Positions 23,022 through 32,513 of a stretch of 64,000 nucleotides of DNA are shown one piece after another. Within the stretch, counting starts at the first letter, position 1. Each line of letters starts with the position of its first letter. A model generated the notes under the pieces. The model searched no databases. It was not told where the DNA came from and worked only from the letters and a program-made list of their open reading frames with translations. The stretch comes from Halorubrum cibi (GTDB taxonomy: Archaea > Halobacteriota > Halobacteria > Halobacteriales > Haloferacaceae). The position numbers were made by a program, and so were the translations under genes. The DNA lies in contig NZ_FXTD01000006.1 of assembly GCF_900182635.1 (NCBI RefSeq), positions 124,001 to 188,000 on the forward strand, given 5' to 3'.

Positions 23022-24326
23022 ATGACAACGTGGATCGGAGAGACGTTCACGAGCGACGCGGGATGGGACCACCTCGAGACGCTCGTCGACATCGGGAACC
23101 GGATGGCGGGAAGCGACGGCGAGCGCCGCGCCGCCGAGGAGACACGCGACGCGCTGGACGCGGTCGGAGCGCGCAACGCGCAGCTGGAGTCCTTCGACAT
23201 CCAAGGATGGGAACGCGGATCGTCCGCGGTCCACGCCGGCGACACGACCCAGGACAGCATCGCGCTCCCGCGGAGTCCGTCCGGCGAGGCCACGGGCGAG
23301 TTGGTCGACCTGGGGTACGGCCTCCCCGAGGATTTCGAGCGGGCCGACATCGAGGGGAAGGTCGTGATGGCCGCCTCGAACGTCCCGGACTACTACGACC
23401 GGTTCATCCACCGGCGGGAGAAGTACTACTACGCGGTCGAGGGCGGCGCGGCCGCCTTCGTCTTCCGGAACCACGTCGAGGGGTGTCTTCCCCCGACCGG
23501 GAGCGTCGGGAGCGCCGAGGCTCCGATCGGCGAGATCCCCACCGTGGGAGTCTCAAAGGAGGTCGGCTCGCGACTCTCTCGACGCTTCGAGGGTGATGAC
23601 GTGACCGTCGAGGTCGACGCCGACGCACACGACGCGACCAGCTACAACGTCCACGCCGACCTCGGACCCGACACGGAGGAGGCGGTCCTTCTAACGAGCC
23701 ACGTCGACGCCCACGACATCGCCGAGGGCGCTGGCGACAACGGCGCGGGCACCGCGATCGTTCTCGAGGTCGCGAAGGCGCTCGCCGCGCGCGAGGACGA
23801 ACTCGACACGCGGGTCCACTGTCTGGTGTACGGCGCCGAGGAGGTCGGGCTGGTGGGGTCGAGCCACGACGCGGCCGAGCGCGACCACGACGCGATCAAG
23901 GCGATCGTGAACAACGACGGGGTGGGTCGCGGCCGGACGCTGAAGTTCTACACGCACGGCTTCGACGACCTCGACGACGCCGCCGAGGCCGTCGGCGACC
24001 GGTTCGACCACCCCGCCGGCACCGTCCCACGGCTGGGTCCCCACAGCGACCACTGGCCGTACGTCCAGTGGGGCGTTCCGGGCTACCACGTGATGAGCGA
24101 GACGGGCGACGAGGGGCGCGGCTGGGGGCACACCTTCGCCGACACGCTCGACAAGCTGGAGGTCCGGAACCTGCGCGAGCAGGCGATCCTCCTCACCGAA
24201 CTGGTCGTCGACCTGGCGGACGGCGACACCGAGATAGACCGGCGCGACCCCGAGGAGATCGCGGAGCAGCTGGAGGAGGAGGACCTCGCCGCGGGCATGA
24301 AGGTCATCGGCGACTGGCCGTACTGA
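23022..24326 (+). CDS. M28-family metallopeptidase with inserted PA-like domain
   Basis: 434 residues. Two-zinc M28 ligands: His227 and Asp239 in SHVDAHDIAEGAGDNGAG, Glu273/Glu274 in VYGAEEVGLVGS, the Asp of VNNDGVGRG, and His of GWGHTFADT near the end. Residues 85-190 (LVDLGYGLPEDFERADIEGK onward) form a protease-associated-type insert. No signal peptide is visible, so it is probably cytoplasmic: an aminopeptidase or carboxypeptidase for small peptides. It ends 20 bases before the convergent DUF420 gene. Confidence 0.88.
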   Translation: MTTWIGETFTSDAGWDHLETLVDIGNRMAGSDGERRAAEETRDALDAVGARNAQLESFDIQGWERGSSAVHAGDTTQDSIALPRSPSGEATGELVDLGYGLPEDFERADIEGKVVMAASNVPDYYDRFIHRREKYYYAVEGGAAAFVFRNHVEGCLPPTGSVGSAEAPIGEIPTVGVSKEVGSRLSRRFEGDDVTVEVDADAHDATSYNVHADLGPDTEEAVLLTSHVDAHDIAEGAGDNGAGTAIVLEVAKALAAREDELDTRVHCLVYGAEEVGLVGSSHDAAERDHDAIKAIVNNDGVGRGRTLKFYTHGFDDLDDAAEAVGDRFDHPAGTVPRLGPHSDHWPYVQWGVPGYHVMSETGDEGRGWGHTFADTLDKLEVRNLREQAILLTELVVDLADGDTEIDRRDPEEIAEQLEEEDLAAGMKVIGDWPY

Positions 24327-24345
24327 GCCTCGCCGTCGTCTTCCT

Positions 24346-24993
24346 TCAGACCGCCGGAACGAGCGGGAGGAGCACCGAAGCGGTCTCGGCGGCCGTCTCC
24401 GCCGCCTCGAACGTCGAGTCGTACACGTGGTTCAAGAGGAGGTACGTGACGACGCCGAGTATCAGCGACAGAAGCCACGCGCTCGCGGCGACCCGGCCGA
24501 CCCGCGCGTGGGGGACCTCGTTCCTGAGCTCGCGCTCGGAGTGGGTGAGCCCGAGCAGCAGCGCGTAGAGGACGACGGGCACGGAAACCACCGACAACAC
24601 GATGTGGACCGCGAGCATGATCAGGTACGCGTAGTAGGCCGGGTCCGGGCCGACGAAGTACTTCGTCCCGCCGCCGGCGACCTTCGGCAGGTACATCCCG
24701 AGGAAGACGAGGATGAGCGCGAAGGAGGTCGTCATCGCGGCCGCGTGTTTTCTCACCTCGCCGTTGCGGATCCAGTACCACCCGAGCGAGAGCGTGGCGA
24801 CCGTGACGGTGTTGACGGCGGCGATCGCGTGAGCGAGCAGGTCGACGGTCTCGCGGGTCAACTCCGGGAACAGCGCCTGGAATCCCGGAACGAGGAAGAC
24901 GCCGCCGACGGCGGCGTACCCGACGATCGTGAGGAGGACGGTGAGCGCGCCGGCCGGCTCCGTGAGGCGGGCGCGCACGCTGGCGGCTGCCAT
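24346..24993 (-). CDS. DUF420 membrane protein
   Basis: 215 residues with five or six helices. Conserved histidines at the membrane surface (LLAHAIAAVNTVTVATLSLG, NGEVRKHAAAMTTSFALI, LAVHIVLSVVSVP) and the GTKYFVGPDPAYYAYL loop are typical of DUF420, a family associated with haem-copper oxidase assembly in bacteria and haloarchaea. A metal- or haem-delivery role is inferred. A TATA-like GGATTAGC lies about 26 nt upstream of the ATG. Confidence 0.82.
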   Translation of the reverse strand: MAAASVRARLTEPAGALTVLLTIVGYAAVGGVFLVPGFQALFPELTRETVDLLAHAIAAVNTVTVATLSLGWYWIRNGEVRKHAAAMTTSFALILVFLGMYLPKVAGGGTKYFVGPDPAYYAYLIMLAVHIVLSVVSVPVVLYALLLGLTHSERELRNEVPHARVGRVAASAWLLSLILGVVTYLLLNHVYDSTFEAAETAAETASVLLPLVPAV

Positions 24994-25145
24994 GCGATCG
25001 GATCGGGACGGGACGCTAATCCGTCTTCGGGTTCCGGGTCGGATCGACCGGGAGAACGTGTACGCGACACTCCCTCCGGTGGCGGTCGTCAGATCCCGAC
25101 GCTAATCTTCTTAGGTACTGCCGTACAATGACAGGCATGTAACCA

Positions 25146-25325
25146 GTGCCGGAACACCGTTGTCACGTCTTGATCGGTTCGTCACTGGTGTTACTGACGA
25201 TCGGAATAGGGTATTTCGTTATATACCAGACGGCACTGGCGGACTTCCTGGTGATCGTCGCAGGCCTTCTCCTCGGATGGGTGTCGTTCTTCTATTGTCT
25301 GTCGAACGCGTCGTTTTGGAGGTAG
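25146..25325 (+). CDS. Small two-helix membrane protein (59 residues, GTG start)
   Basis: Starts VPEHRCHVL and holds two hydrophobic segments: VLIGSSLVLLTIGIGYFVIY and FLVIVAGLLLGWVSFFYCLS. The in-frame TAA at 25140-25142 forces the start to the GTG at 25146. Four codons of another small frame (ATG ACA GGC ATG TAA, 25128-25142) lie just before. Codon use is less GC-biased than its neighbours. It ends 21 bases from the convergent egsA stop. Family unknown. Confidence 0.65.
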   Translation: MPEHRCHVLIGSSLVLLTIGIGYFVIYQTALADFLVIVAGLLLGWVSFFYCLSNASFWR

Positions 25326-25346
25326 TTCACGTCCGTATCGAAGCGT

Positions 25347-26393
25347 TCAGATCACGTCGGTCGCGGTCGCGACCTCGATGGCGGCCTCCTCGTTGATCCC
25401 GCCCTGGAGGATCGTGTAGCGGTCGCGGATCTCGTGGGCGCTCGTCAGCGCGGCGATCAGCTCCTCGTCGTCGACGCCGAGTTCCGCGGCGGTCGTCGGC
25501 GCGTCGAGTTCGGAGAGCGCCTGGCGGATCGCGGCCCACTCGCCGTTCTCGCCGCTGTGGAGGTACTCGGTCAGGATCGAGGCGACGCCGACCTGGTGGC
25601 CGTGGAGCGCCTTGCCGGGTGCTATCCGGTCGAGCTGGTGTGAGATGAGGTGTTCCGCGCCGGAGGCGGGCCGCGAGGAGCCCGCGATCGACATCGCGAC
25701 GCCGGAGGAGACGAGCGCCTTCACGACCACCCACGACGACTCCTCCAAGCCGGGCCGGATCATGTCCGCGTTCTCGACGAGCAGCTCCGCGGTCATCTCC
25801 GAGAGCGCGCCCGCGTACTCGCTGTACTCGACGTTCCGCAGGCGTCGGGCGAGCCGCCAGTCCTTCACGGCGGTGTAATTCGAGATGATGTCCGCACAGC
25901 CCGCGGTGGTGAGCCGCCAGGGGGCCTCCGCGAGCAGTTCGGTGTCGGCGACGACCGCGAGCGGGGGATCGGCGGCCACCGAGTGACGCGTGTCGCCCTC
26001 GGGGATCGACGAGCGCCCGGAGACGATCCCGTCGTGGGAGGCGACCGTCGGCACGGAGACGAACCCCACGTCGAGGTGGTCGGCCGCCATCTTCGCGATG
26101 TCGATCGGCTTGCCGCCCCCCAAGGCGATCAGGTAGCCCGGGTCCACCGCCTCCGCGGTCGCTTTCAGTTCCTCGACTGCGTCGAAGGAGGCCTCGTCGA
26201 CGACGGCGGTCGCGGGGTCCTCGAACTGCGCGCGCACCCGGTCGCCGGCGATCCCGTTCGGCGTCGGGCTGGTGACGATCAGCGGCCGTCCGGTGAGGTA
26301 CAACTCGCCGACCGCCGTCCCGAGGTCGTCGACGACGCCGTGGCCCACGAGCACGTTCCGCGGGAGCTTGATCCACGTGGACTTCTCGAACAT
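25347..26393 (-). CDS. egsA: NAD(P)-dependent glycerol-1-phosphate dehydrogenase EgsA
   Basis: 348 residues. ALGGGKPIDIAKMAADH is the nucleotide-binding GGG motif, SVPTVASHDGIVSGRSSI is characteristic, and the zinc ligands are the Asp of TTAGCADIISNYTAVKDW, the His of AEHLISHQLD and the His of LHGHQVG. It reduces dihydroxyacetone phosphate to sn-glycerol-1-phosphate, the first step of archaeal ether lipid synthesis. Length and motifs match archaeal G1PDH rather than bacterial AraM. Confidence 0.95.
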   Translation of the reverse strand: MFEKSTWIKLPRNVLVGHGVVDDLGTAVGELYLTGRPLIVTSPTPNGIAGDRVRAQFEDPATAVVDEASFDAVEELKATAEAVDPGYLIALGGGKPIDIAKMAADHLDVGFVSVPTVASHDGIVSGRSSIPEGDTRHSVAADPPLAVVADTELLAEAPWRLTTAGCADIISNYTAVKDWRLARRLRNVEYSEYAGALSEMTAELLVENADMIRPGLEESSWVVVKALVSSGVAMSIAGSSRPASGAEHLISHQLDRIAPGKALHGHQVGVASILTEYLHSGENGEWAAIRQALSELDAPTTAAELGVDDEELIAALTSAHEIRDRYTILQGGINEEAAIEVATATDVI

Positions 26394-26504
26394 ACGGGTC
26401 GCTCACGCCGGCGAGTGAAAGCCGTTGTCCATGCGAGCGAACGGGTCCCAATCGGAACGAGCGGCGTCGTCAGGAGGGGCCGCCGCGCCTCAACCGCCGG
26501 TCGA

Positions 26505-27197
26505 TCACCACGCGAGCACCGTCGTCGCCGCGTCGAAGAGGAAGTAGACGCCGAACCCACCGAGCACGACCGCCGACGCGACCGCGACGACCGGGCCGAC
26601 GGTTTGAACCCGCTTTTCGGCCGCGGCGAGGCTCGCGGGGAACAGCGTCACCCAGCCGAGTACGCCGAGGAAGAACCCGCCGAGGAGCGTGGGCGATCCG
26701 GTCGCGACCACCAAGCTCCCGGCGAGGTCGTCGCCGACGAGCGGCAGCGGTGCGAGGACGTCGAGCTCGCCGGGGCGCAACATCCCCACCCCGACGGTGA
26801 GCCAGAACAGCACCTGAAACGGGTTCGTCAACGCCAGCACGAGCGCCTTCCGGTATCCCTTCCCCTCCTCGACCATGGGGTCTTCGCCCGCCGTGGGTCG
26901 GAAGGAAGCGCGCGCACCTCGAGCGGCTCCGACCGCGAAGTAACACATCAGACAGCCGCCGACGGCGACCATCGCGGTCTGGAGCCGCGGGACCGACTGG
27001 ACGAACGAGACGACGCCGAGGTACGCGAGCACGAAGAACAGGAAGTCGGCGGTCGCCGCTCCGAGACCCGCGCGGGTGCCGGCGGTCCACCCGCGCAACA
27101 CCGCCTCCTCGGCGATGACCGCGTTCATCGGACCGGGCGGCGCCGCGAGCGCGAGCCCGAAGACCGCGCCGACGGCGAGAGTGGCGACCGTGTTCAC
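26505..27197 (-). CDS. LysE-family amino acid exporter
   Basis: 230 residues, six helices. The start GAVFGLALAAPPGPMNAVIA is the classic LysE/RhtB APPGP motif, followed by RGWTAGTRAGLGAATADFLF and ALVLALTNPFQVLFWL (the second conserved NP segment). An acidic loop after the third helix (TAGEDPMVEEG) is haloarchaea-like. It probably exports a basic or neutral amino acid or another small solute. A minus-strand T-rich TATA-like element lies about 28 nt upstream of the ATG. Confidence 0.88.
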   Translation of the reverse strand: MNTVATLAVGAVFGLALAAPPGPMNAVIAEEAVLRGWTAGTRAGLGAATADFLFFVLAYLGVVSFVQSVPRLQTAMVAVGGCLMCYFAVGAARGARASFRPTAGEDPMVEEGKGYRKALVLALTNPFQVLFWLTVGVGMLRPGELDVLAPLPLVGDDLAGSLVVATGSPTLLGGFFLGVLGWVTLFPASLAAAEKRVQTVGPVVAVASAVVLGGFGVYFLFDAATTVLAW

Positions 27198-27254
27198 GTC
27201 AGCATACAGGACGGTTCGCGTGAAAAACCTCGCGGCCGAGGGTTCCTTCGCCGA

Positions 27255-27923
27255 CTACTCCTCTGCTCCCGCCGCGTCCACGCGGATCGAGCGGGCGACC
27301 TCCGCCGGGAGGCTCTGTTCGCCCTTCGGCGTCCGGACGGTCACCATCCCGAACGGCGCGACGTCGACGACCTCGATCGTCGTTCCGGGAGTGATCCCGG
27401 CGTCGGCGAGGTACTCGAGCTCGTCGTCGTCGCGGTCGGAGACCCGTGCCACGACGACCCGATCGCCCTCGGGGTGATCCGAGAGCCGCGGACCGGTTCC
27501 CTCGTCGATGGGCTCGAGGTCCGCGCCGGGGATCGGGTCCCCGTGGGGGTCGACGTCGGGGTCGCCGAGGGCGTCGGCGACGCGGCGTTCGAACTCCTCG
27601 GAGATGTGGTGTTCCAACGCGTCCGCCTCCGCGTGGACGTCGCTCCAGTCGTAATCCAACTGGTCGGCGAGGAACGCCTCGAGCAGGCGGTGGTGTCTGA
27701 CGATCTCGAGCGCGACCGCCTCGCCGTCCGCCGTGAGTTCGACCCCTTGGTAGGGCTCGCGGTCGACGAGCCCGCGGTCGGCCAGCTTGCCGAGCATGTC
27801 GGTCACGGTCGGCGGGGTCTTCTCGAGGTACTCGGCGACGGCGGACGTCGAGACGGGCGCGCCCTCCTCGGCTTGGAGGACGTAGATCGCCTTGAGATAG
27901 TCCTCCATCACGTCGCTGAGCAT
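27255..27923 (-). CDS. DtxR/MntR-family metal-dependent regulator
   Basis: 222 residues. Winged helix at the N-terminus (MLSDVMEDYLKAIYVLQAEE ... VAEYLEKTPPTVTDMLGKLA), then the metal-binding dimerisation domain (EIVRHHRLLEAFLADQL, DVHAEADALEHHISEEFER) and a C-terminal SH3/FeoA-like domain (ITPGTTIEVVDVAPFGMVTV). The LEHHIS and VRHHRL histidines with nearby acidic residues are the expected Fe/Mn ligands. It would repress iron or manganese uptake genes. A TATA-like TATTTGG lies about 27 nt upstream, so it has its own promoter 32 bases after the cbiP stop. Confidence 0.9.
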   Translation of the reverse strand: MLSDVMEDYLKAIYVLQAEEGAPVSTSAVAEYLEKTPPTVTDMLGKLADRGLVDREPYQGVELTADGEAVALEIVRHHRLLEAFLADQLDYDWSDVHAEADALEHHISEEFERRVADALGDPDVDPHGDPIPGADLEPIDEGTGPRLSDHPEGDRVVVARVSDRDDDELEYLADAGITPGTTIEVVDVAPFGMVTVRTPKGEQSLPAEVARSIRVDAAGAEE

Positions 27924-27955
27924 TTATATGCGTTTGCGCGAGGCGGGCCAAATAC

Positions 27956-29680
27956 CTACCGGGAGCCGTCGCGTCGCGACGCGTCCGTCGGCAGCCCCAA
28001 CGCGGCGAGGTCCACGTGCTCGCGGAGCAGGTCGGCTGCCCGGTCGGTCGGATCCTCCGTCCCCGCTCCGCCGACCGTCGCCCCGTCGGCCGCCGCCTCC
28101 GTCACCCCGGCGTGCTCGCGGACGTGGGCGAGGAATCCCCTTCGAATCGCCTCGTTCTCGAACAGCCCGTGGAGGTAGGTCCCGAGGACGTCGCCGGCGG
28201 CCGCCCCGAGTCCGACGCCGCTCCGGTCGCCGTCGGAACTCGTGAAGGGGGTCGAGAGCGCTGTCGCCGACGATGACGACGCCCCGGCGTCCGGGTCGCT
28301 CCGTCGCGTCTCGCCCATGTGGATCTCGTAGCCGGCGACGTCGAGGGGGGCGTCTCCGGTCGCTCGCGATCCCTCGGCCATCTCCACGAGGTCGGTCGCG
28401 CCCGGATCCAGCCGGAGATCGGCCGCGACGACCCGTTTCGCCTCCGAGAAGACCGTCTCGACCGGGAGCAGTCCGAACCCGTCGACGGCGTCCGGCGCGT
28501 CCGGATCCGCGCTCTCGACGGCCGCGTTCGCGATCCGCTCGCCGAGCAGTTGGTAGCCGCCACAGAGGCCGACGACGGGTCCGTCGAACGCGCGGAGGGC
28601 GTCGTCGAACCCCGCCTCGCGACAGGCGCGGAGGTCGTCGACGGTGTTCTTCGTCCCGGGGATCACGACCGCGTCGGCGTCCGCGAGGTCGTCGTCGAGC
28701 GGTGCGAACGCGACGCGGACGCCGGGCTCGGCTGCGAGCGGCTCCACGTCGGTCGCGTTCGATATCCGCGGGAGCCGCGGGACGGCGACCGTCACCGCTT
28801 CCGCGTCCGCGACGCCGTCGTCCGCGCCGAGAACTCTCCGCTCGCCCGGATCGGGGAGCGCGACGCTGTCCTCCTCGGGGAGTCCGGGGTCGTCGTACGG
28901 GAGCACGCCGAGGACGGGGACGCCGGTCCGCTCCTCGAAGGCCTCGATGCCCGGATCGAGCAGGCTCCGGTCGCCGCGGAACTTGGTGATGGCCGCGCCG
29001 ACGACGCGGTCGCGGAGGTCCGCGGGGAGCAGTTCGAGCGTCCCGACCAGCGCGGCGAAGACGCCCCCCCGCTCGATGTCGGCGACGAGGAGTATCTCGG
29101 CGGTCTTCGGTTCGTTCTCGTTTTCGAACAGCCGTGCCGTCTCCACGTTCGCGAGGTCGCGGTCGCGGAGGTTGATCTCGGCTATCGACCCCGCTCCCTC
29201 CGCGACGATCACGTCGTGGTCGGCGGCGAGCCGGCGGTGGGCCGCCGCGGCGGCCTCCCGCGCTTCCATCCACCGGTCGCCGTAGTAGTCGGTCGCGGTG
29301 GCGTGTGCGACCGCCCGGCCGTTCACCACCAGCTGGCTCTCGCCCTCGCCGCGGGGCTTGAGGAGGACGGGGTTGTGGTCGGTCTCGGGCGCGACGCGGG
29401 CGGCCCGCGCCTGGACGTACTGGGAGACGCCGACCTCGCCGAACGCCGCGTCGACACCCGCGCCGGGCGAGGTCGGGACCGCCCGCGCGTTGTTCGACAT
29501 GTTCTGGGCCTTGTACGGAGCGACGTCGACGCCCGCGTCCGCGAGGTGCCGACAGAGCCCGGCGACGACCGTGGACTTGCCGACGTGGGAGGCGGTGCCC
29601 GCGACGAGGAGGGTTCGGGCCGTGGCGTGGGGGTCGCCGCCCGGATCCGCGGTCGCGTCCGATCCCGACCCGGACCCCAT
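27956..29680 (-). CDS. cbiP: Cobyric acid synthase CbiP/CobQ
   Basis: 574 residues. N-terminal ATPase of the MinD-like fold: [20 protein letters not shown] at about residues 25-44, [14 protein letters not shown] and [15 protein letters not shown]. The C-terminal class I glutamine amidotransferase has the nucleophile Cys373 ([12 protein letters not shown]) and the catalytic His504 ([11 protein letters not shown]). It amidates side chains b, d, e and g of adenosylcobyrinic acid a,c-diamide. A Ser/Asp-rich insert near 462-487 is non-core. One base separates it from cobA. Confidence 0.94.
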   Translation of the reverse strand: MGSGSGSDATADPGGDPHATARTLLVAGTASHVGKSTVVAGLCRHLADAGVDVAPYKAQNMSNNARAVPTSPGAGVDAAFGEVGVSQYVQARAARVAPETDHNPVLLKPRGEGESQLVVNGRAVAHATATDYYGDRWMEAREAAAAAHRRLAADHDVIVAEGAGSIAEINLRDRDLANVETARLFENENEPKTAEILLVADIERGGVFAALVGTLELLPADLRDRVVGAAITKFRGDRSLLDPGIEAFEERTGVPVLGVLPYDDPGLPEEDSVALPDPGERRVLGADDGVADAEAVTVAVPRLPRISNATDVEPLAAEPGVRVAFAPLDDDLADADAVVIPGTKNTVDDLRACREAGFDDALRAFDGPVVGLCGGYQLLGERIANAAVESADPDAPDAVDGFGLLPVETVFSEAKRVVAADLRLDPGATDLVEMAEGSRATGDAPLDVAGYEIHMGETRRSDPDAGASSSSATALSTPFTSSDGDRSGVGLGAAAGDVLGTYLHGLFENEAIRRGFLAHVREHAGVTEAAADGATVGGAGTEDPTDRAADLLREHVDLAALGLPTDASRRDGSR

Positions 29681-29681
29681 A

Positions 29682-30434
29682 TCAGTACTCCGTCCCCTTG
29701 CGAGCGCGTTGGCCCGCGTCGATCGGGTGTTTCTCCTTGCCCACGCGAGTGATCAGGTCGGCGACGTCCGCGAGGTACGCCGGCCGCTCGTGGCTCCCCG
29801 TGAGCACGAGTTCGAGCCCGTCGGGCTTCCGGTCGATCAGGTCGAGTACCTCGTCGGGCTCGATCAGGCCGCGGTCGGCGGCGTAGAGGACCTCGTCGAG
29901 GATCAGCATGTGGACGCCGGCGTCGGGGTCGGCGTCGAGCGGGATCGGATCGTCGAGGTCGGCTTCGGCCGCGGCGTCGACGAGGTCGCGTGCGCGCTCG
30001 AACCCGGCCCTCGCGTCCCGTTCGTGGTCGTCCTCCGCGGAGCCGTCGGCCATTCCGTGCCAGCCGTAGTGGCCGGTGTTCTCGAAGGAGAAGCCGGGCA
30101 GCGACCGGATCGCGTTGTATTCGCCGCGGACGGCCTCCACGGAGTCCGCGCCGCCCTTCATGAACTGGAGCATGTGGACGCGGTGCCCGTGGCCGACCGC
30201 GCGAGCGCCCATCCCGAGCGCGGCCGTGGTCTTCCCCTTGCCGTCGCCCCACCAGGCCTGGACGAGCCCGAACTCCTCGGGCGCGCTCGCCTCGATCGGC
30301 TCCGCGTCGGGTGTGACCCCTCGACCGGGGGTGTTCCGTCGGACCGCGTCCCGGTCGTCCGCCCGCTCCTCATCTGTTCTCCGCCCGTCCGTCGCCTCCT
30401 CGTCCGCCGTCCGTTCCGTCGTCTCGTCGCTCAT
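29682..30434 (-). CDS. cobA: Cob(I)yrinic acid a,c-diamide adenosyltransferase CobA
   Basis: 250 residues. The ATP-binding loop GDGKGKTT lies at 63-70 after [29 protein letters not shown] and [20 protein letters not shown] complete the CobA/BtuR/CobO family. The first 55 residues are an acidic, low-complexity tail not needed for the fold. It adds the adenosyl ligand to the corrinoid just before the amidations by CbiP. Together they form a second cobalamin locus about 12 kb from the first, on the same strand. Confidence 0.94.
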   Translation of the reverse strand: MSDETTERTADEEATDGRRTDEERADDRDAVRRNTPGRGVTPDAEPIEASAPEEFGLVQAWWGDGKGKTTAALGMGARAVGHGHRVHMLQFMKGGADSVEAVRGEYNAIRSLPGFSFENTGHYGWHGMADGSAEDDHERDARAGFERARDLVDAAAEADLDDPIPLDADPDAGVHMLILDEVLYAADRGLIEPDEVLDLIDRKPDGLELVLTGSHERPAYLADVADLITRVGKEKHPIDAGQRARKGTEY

Positions 30435-30498
30435 ACGCCTCCCTGGGAGTCGGCGCCCTTGAATCGGGGCGGTTCGCGTCGCGCCGGTCGCGGACCGG

Positions 30499-30771
30499 TC
30501 ACTCGTCGTGGATGAACACCAGTCGCCGGTCCTCGGTGTTACAGATACAGAGTTCGATCCCGTCGCGCGTCGCGCCGATCCGCTGCCAGCCGTGGTCGCT
30601 GACGAAAAGCGTCTGGAACACGCCGAGGTCGCACTCGGGGTTCGGACAGCCGACGCCGGCCGCGTTCTTGTACACCGTCGTGCCGCCGCCGGAGCCCTGC
30701 CGGACCAGCCCGTCGGTCAACGAACGGAACTCCTCTCCTGACATCGCTCCCGCCGTGTCATCCTCGCTCAT
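30499..30771 (-). CDS. Small zinc-binding-like protein (DUF7385-like)
   Basis: 90 residues from MSEDDTAGAMSG. It has a CPNPEC pair and, later, the CICN pair in IELCICNTEDRRLVFIHDE, four cysteines that may bind zinc. FQTLFVSDHGWQRI separates them. By recall it resembles the short 'flagella cluster' proteins annotated DUF7385, but no archaellum genes are nearby. The frame extends upstream, but the ATG at 30771 begins the acidic part. Confidence 0.6.
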   Translation of the reverse strand: MSEDDTAGAMSGEEFRSLTDGLVRQGSGGGTTVYKNAAGVGCPNPECDLGVFQTLFVSDHGWQRIGATRDGIELCICNTEDRRLVFIHDE

Positions 30772-30865
30772 GGTCTCGAATTCGCGGCCCACGGTATAAA
30801 AACGACCCGCCGCCGGAAGGGCCCGGAAACCGGGGCCGGTCGGTGCCGTCGGAGCGCCGGGCCGA

Positions 30866-31882
30866 TCAGTGTCCCCAGCGACGGCCGTCCTCGTCGTAGC
30901 GGGCGTCCGTGATCCGGCCGTGTTGGTCCCGCGTGATCGACACCTCGGCGGCCCCGAGGTTCTCCTCGAGCTGGTCGACCGTGCGCGCGCCGACGATGGG
31001 GACGCAGGTGAACTCCTCCTGATCCATGAGCCAGCGCAGCGCCACCTGCGCGGGGGTGGCGTCGACCTCGTCGGCGACCGCGCGGACCTCCTCGAGCACC
31101 TTCCAGCCGCGCTCGGAGAGGTAGAAGCGCTCGAACCGCTCGTCGAAGCTCCCGCGGGAGCCGTCGGGAGCCCGCACCGACTTCGGGTCGTCGGGGTCCG
31201 CACGCTCGTACTTGCCCGTGAGGAAGCCACCGGCGAGCGGCGAGTACGGACACACCGCGAGGTCCTGGTCGGCGACGACCGAGAGGTACTCCTCGACGTC
31301 CTCGTAGTACCCCGCGTGAAACAGCGGCTGGGTCACCTCGAAGCGCTCGTAGTCGTTCACGTCGGACTTCCAGAGCGCCTTCGTGAGCTGCCAAGCCGCC
31401 ATCGTCGACGCGCCGAGGTAGTTCACCTTCCCCGACTCGACGAGGCCGTCGAGCGCCGACAGCGTCTCCTCGATCGGCGTCTCCTCGTCCCAGCGGTGGA
31501 TGTAGTACAGGTCGAGGTAGTCGGTGCCGAGCCGGTCGAGCGTCCCCTCGATCTGGTTGCGGACGTGGGTTCGCGAGAGCCCCGAGCCGTTCGGGTTCGC
31601 GTCGTCGAAGCCGAAGTACACCTTCGAGGCGAGCACGTACCTCTCGCGGTCGCGCTCCGCGAGCCAGTTTCCGACGTACTCCTCGCCCGTCCCGTTCGGG
31701 TCGCCGTAGACGTTCGCCGTGTCGATGAAGTTGCCGCCGCGGTCGGCGAACGCGTCGAGCAGATCGTGGGCCTGCTCCTCGTCCGTCTCGAGGACGCCGC
31801 CGGTCCTCCGCCCGAACCGCCACGTGCCGAAACAGAGTTCGGAGACGCGGGTTCCAGTCGACCCCAGCCGTCGGTAGTCCAT
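30866..31882 (-). CDS. Aldo/keto reductase
   Basis: 338 residues from MDYRRLGSTGTRVSELCFG. The catalytic tetrad of the AKR family can be assigned: Asp in FIDTANVYG, Tyr of the same segment, Lys in VLASKVYFG, His in YLDLYYIHRWD. NADPH contacts fit YSPLAGGFLTGKY and VPIVGARTVDQLEENLGA. The fold is the voltage-channel beta-subunit / YdhF-type AKR. Substrate unknown. A frame extension to 31921 is rejected in favour of the usual MDYRRLG start. Confidence 0.9.
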   Translation of the reverse strand: MDYRRLGSTGTRVSELCFGTWRFGRRTGGVLETDEEQAHDLLDAFADRGGNFIDTANVYGDPNGTGEEYVGNWLAERDRERYVLASKVYFGFDDANPNGSGLSRTHVRNQIEGTLDRLGTDYLDLYYIHRWDEETPIEETLSALDGLVESGKVNYLGASTMAAWQLTKALWKSDVNDYERFEVTQPLFHAGYYEDVEEYLSVVADQDLAVCPYSPLAGGFLTGKYERADPDDPKSVRAPDGSRGSFDERFERFYLSERGWKVLEEVRAVADEVDATPAQVALRWLMDQEEFTCVPIVGARTVDQLEENLGAAEVSITRDQHGRITDARYDEDGRRWGH

Positions 31883-31934
31883 GCGAGGGGATCCGCGGCG
31901 CGAACCAAAAGCGTGGCTCACCGGAGCGGACGCG

Positions 31935-32513
31935 TCACTCCCGGTCGTCCGACTCTCCGTCGCTCGACTCTCCGTCCGCCGACTCGTTCAAGCGGAGCGC
32001 CATCTCCAGCTCGAAGCTCTCGGCGTTGGAGGTCTCGAAGCCGATCTTCTCGTACAGCGACACCGCGGCGCGGTTCCACCGTTCGACGGTGAGCCACACC
32101 TTCTCCACGCCCTCGGCCTGTCCGTGGCCGAGCAGGCCGCTGATGAGTCGCGTCCCGATCCCGGCCTCCTGATACGTCTGGTGGACGAAGATCGCGAGCT
32201 CGTAGGCGTCGTCGTCGGGGACGAGCGTCGCGTGACCCGCCACCTCGCCGTCACACCAGGCGACGACGTTGAGACAGTCGTCGGTGAGGATGGCCTCGAG
32301 CCACTCGCGGACCCGCTTTTCCCCGCCCGGCGGGATCCCCTGTGCGCGGTCCGACGGGTCGAAGGCGGTGTACATCGACACCAGCGCCTCGTCGGTCTCC
32401 TCCGTGCCGTCGTAGGCGCGTATCTCGACCTCGCGCCCCTCGCGGTCGGCGAACGCGATCGGTGGCGGCTCGAACCGGTCGACGGCCGCTTCCGGGTATC
32501 GGCGGTCGTTCAT
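31935..32513 (-). CDS. GNAT-family N-acetyltransferase
   Basis: 192 residues. The acetyl-CoA site is YQEAGIGTRLISGLLGHG (R/Q-x-x-G-x-G/A type), preceded by GHATLVPDDDAYELAIFV, and followed by VWLTVERWNRAAVSLYEKIG, the motif B region. The tail is a Ser/Asp/Glu run. The target is not known. It follows the Usp gene, whose stop it overlaps by four bases (ATGA), so the two are one operon. Confidence 0.88.
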   Translation of the reverse strand: MNDRRYPEAAVDRFEPPPIAFADREGREVEIRAYDGTEETDEALVSMYTAFDPSDRAQGIPPGGEKRVREWLEAILTDDCLNVVAWCDGEVAGHATLVPDDDAYELAIFVHQTYQEAGIGTRLISGLLGHGQAEGVEKVWLTVERWNRAAVSLYEKIGFETSNAESFELEMALRLNESADGESSDGESDDRE

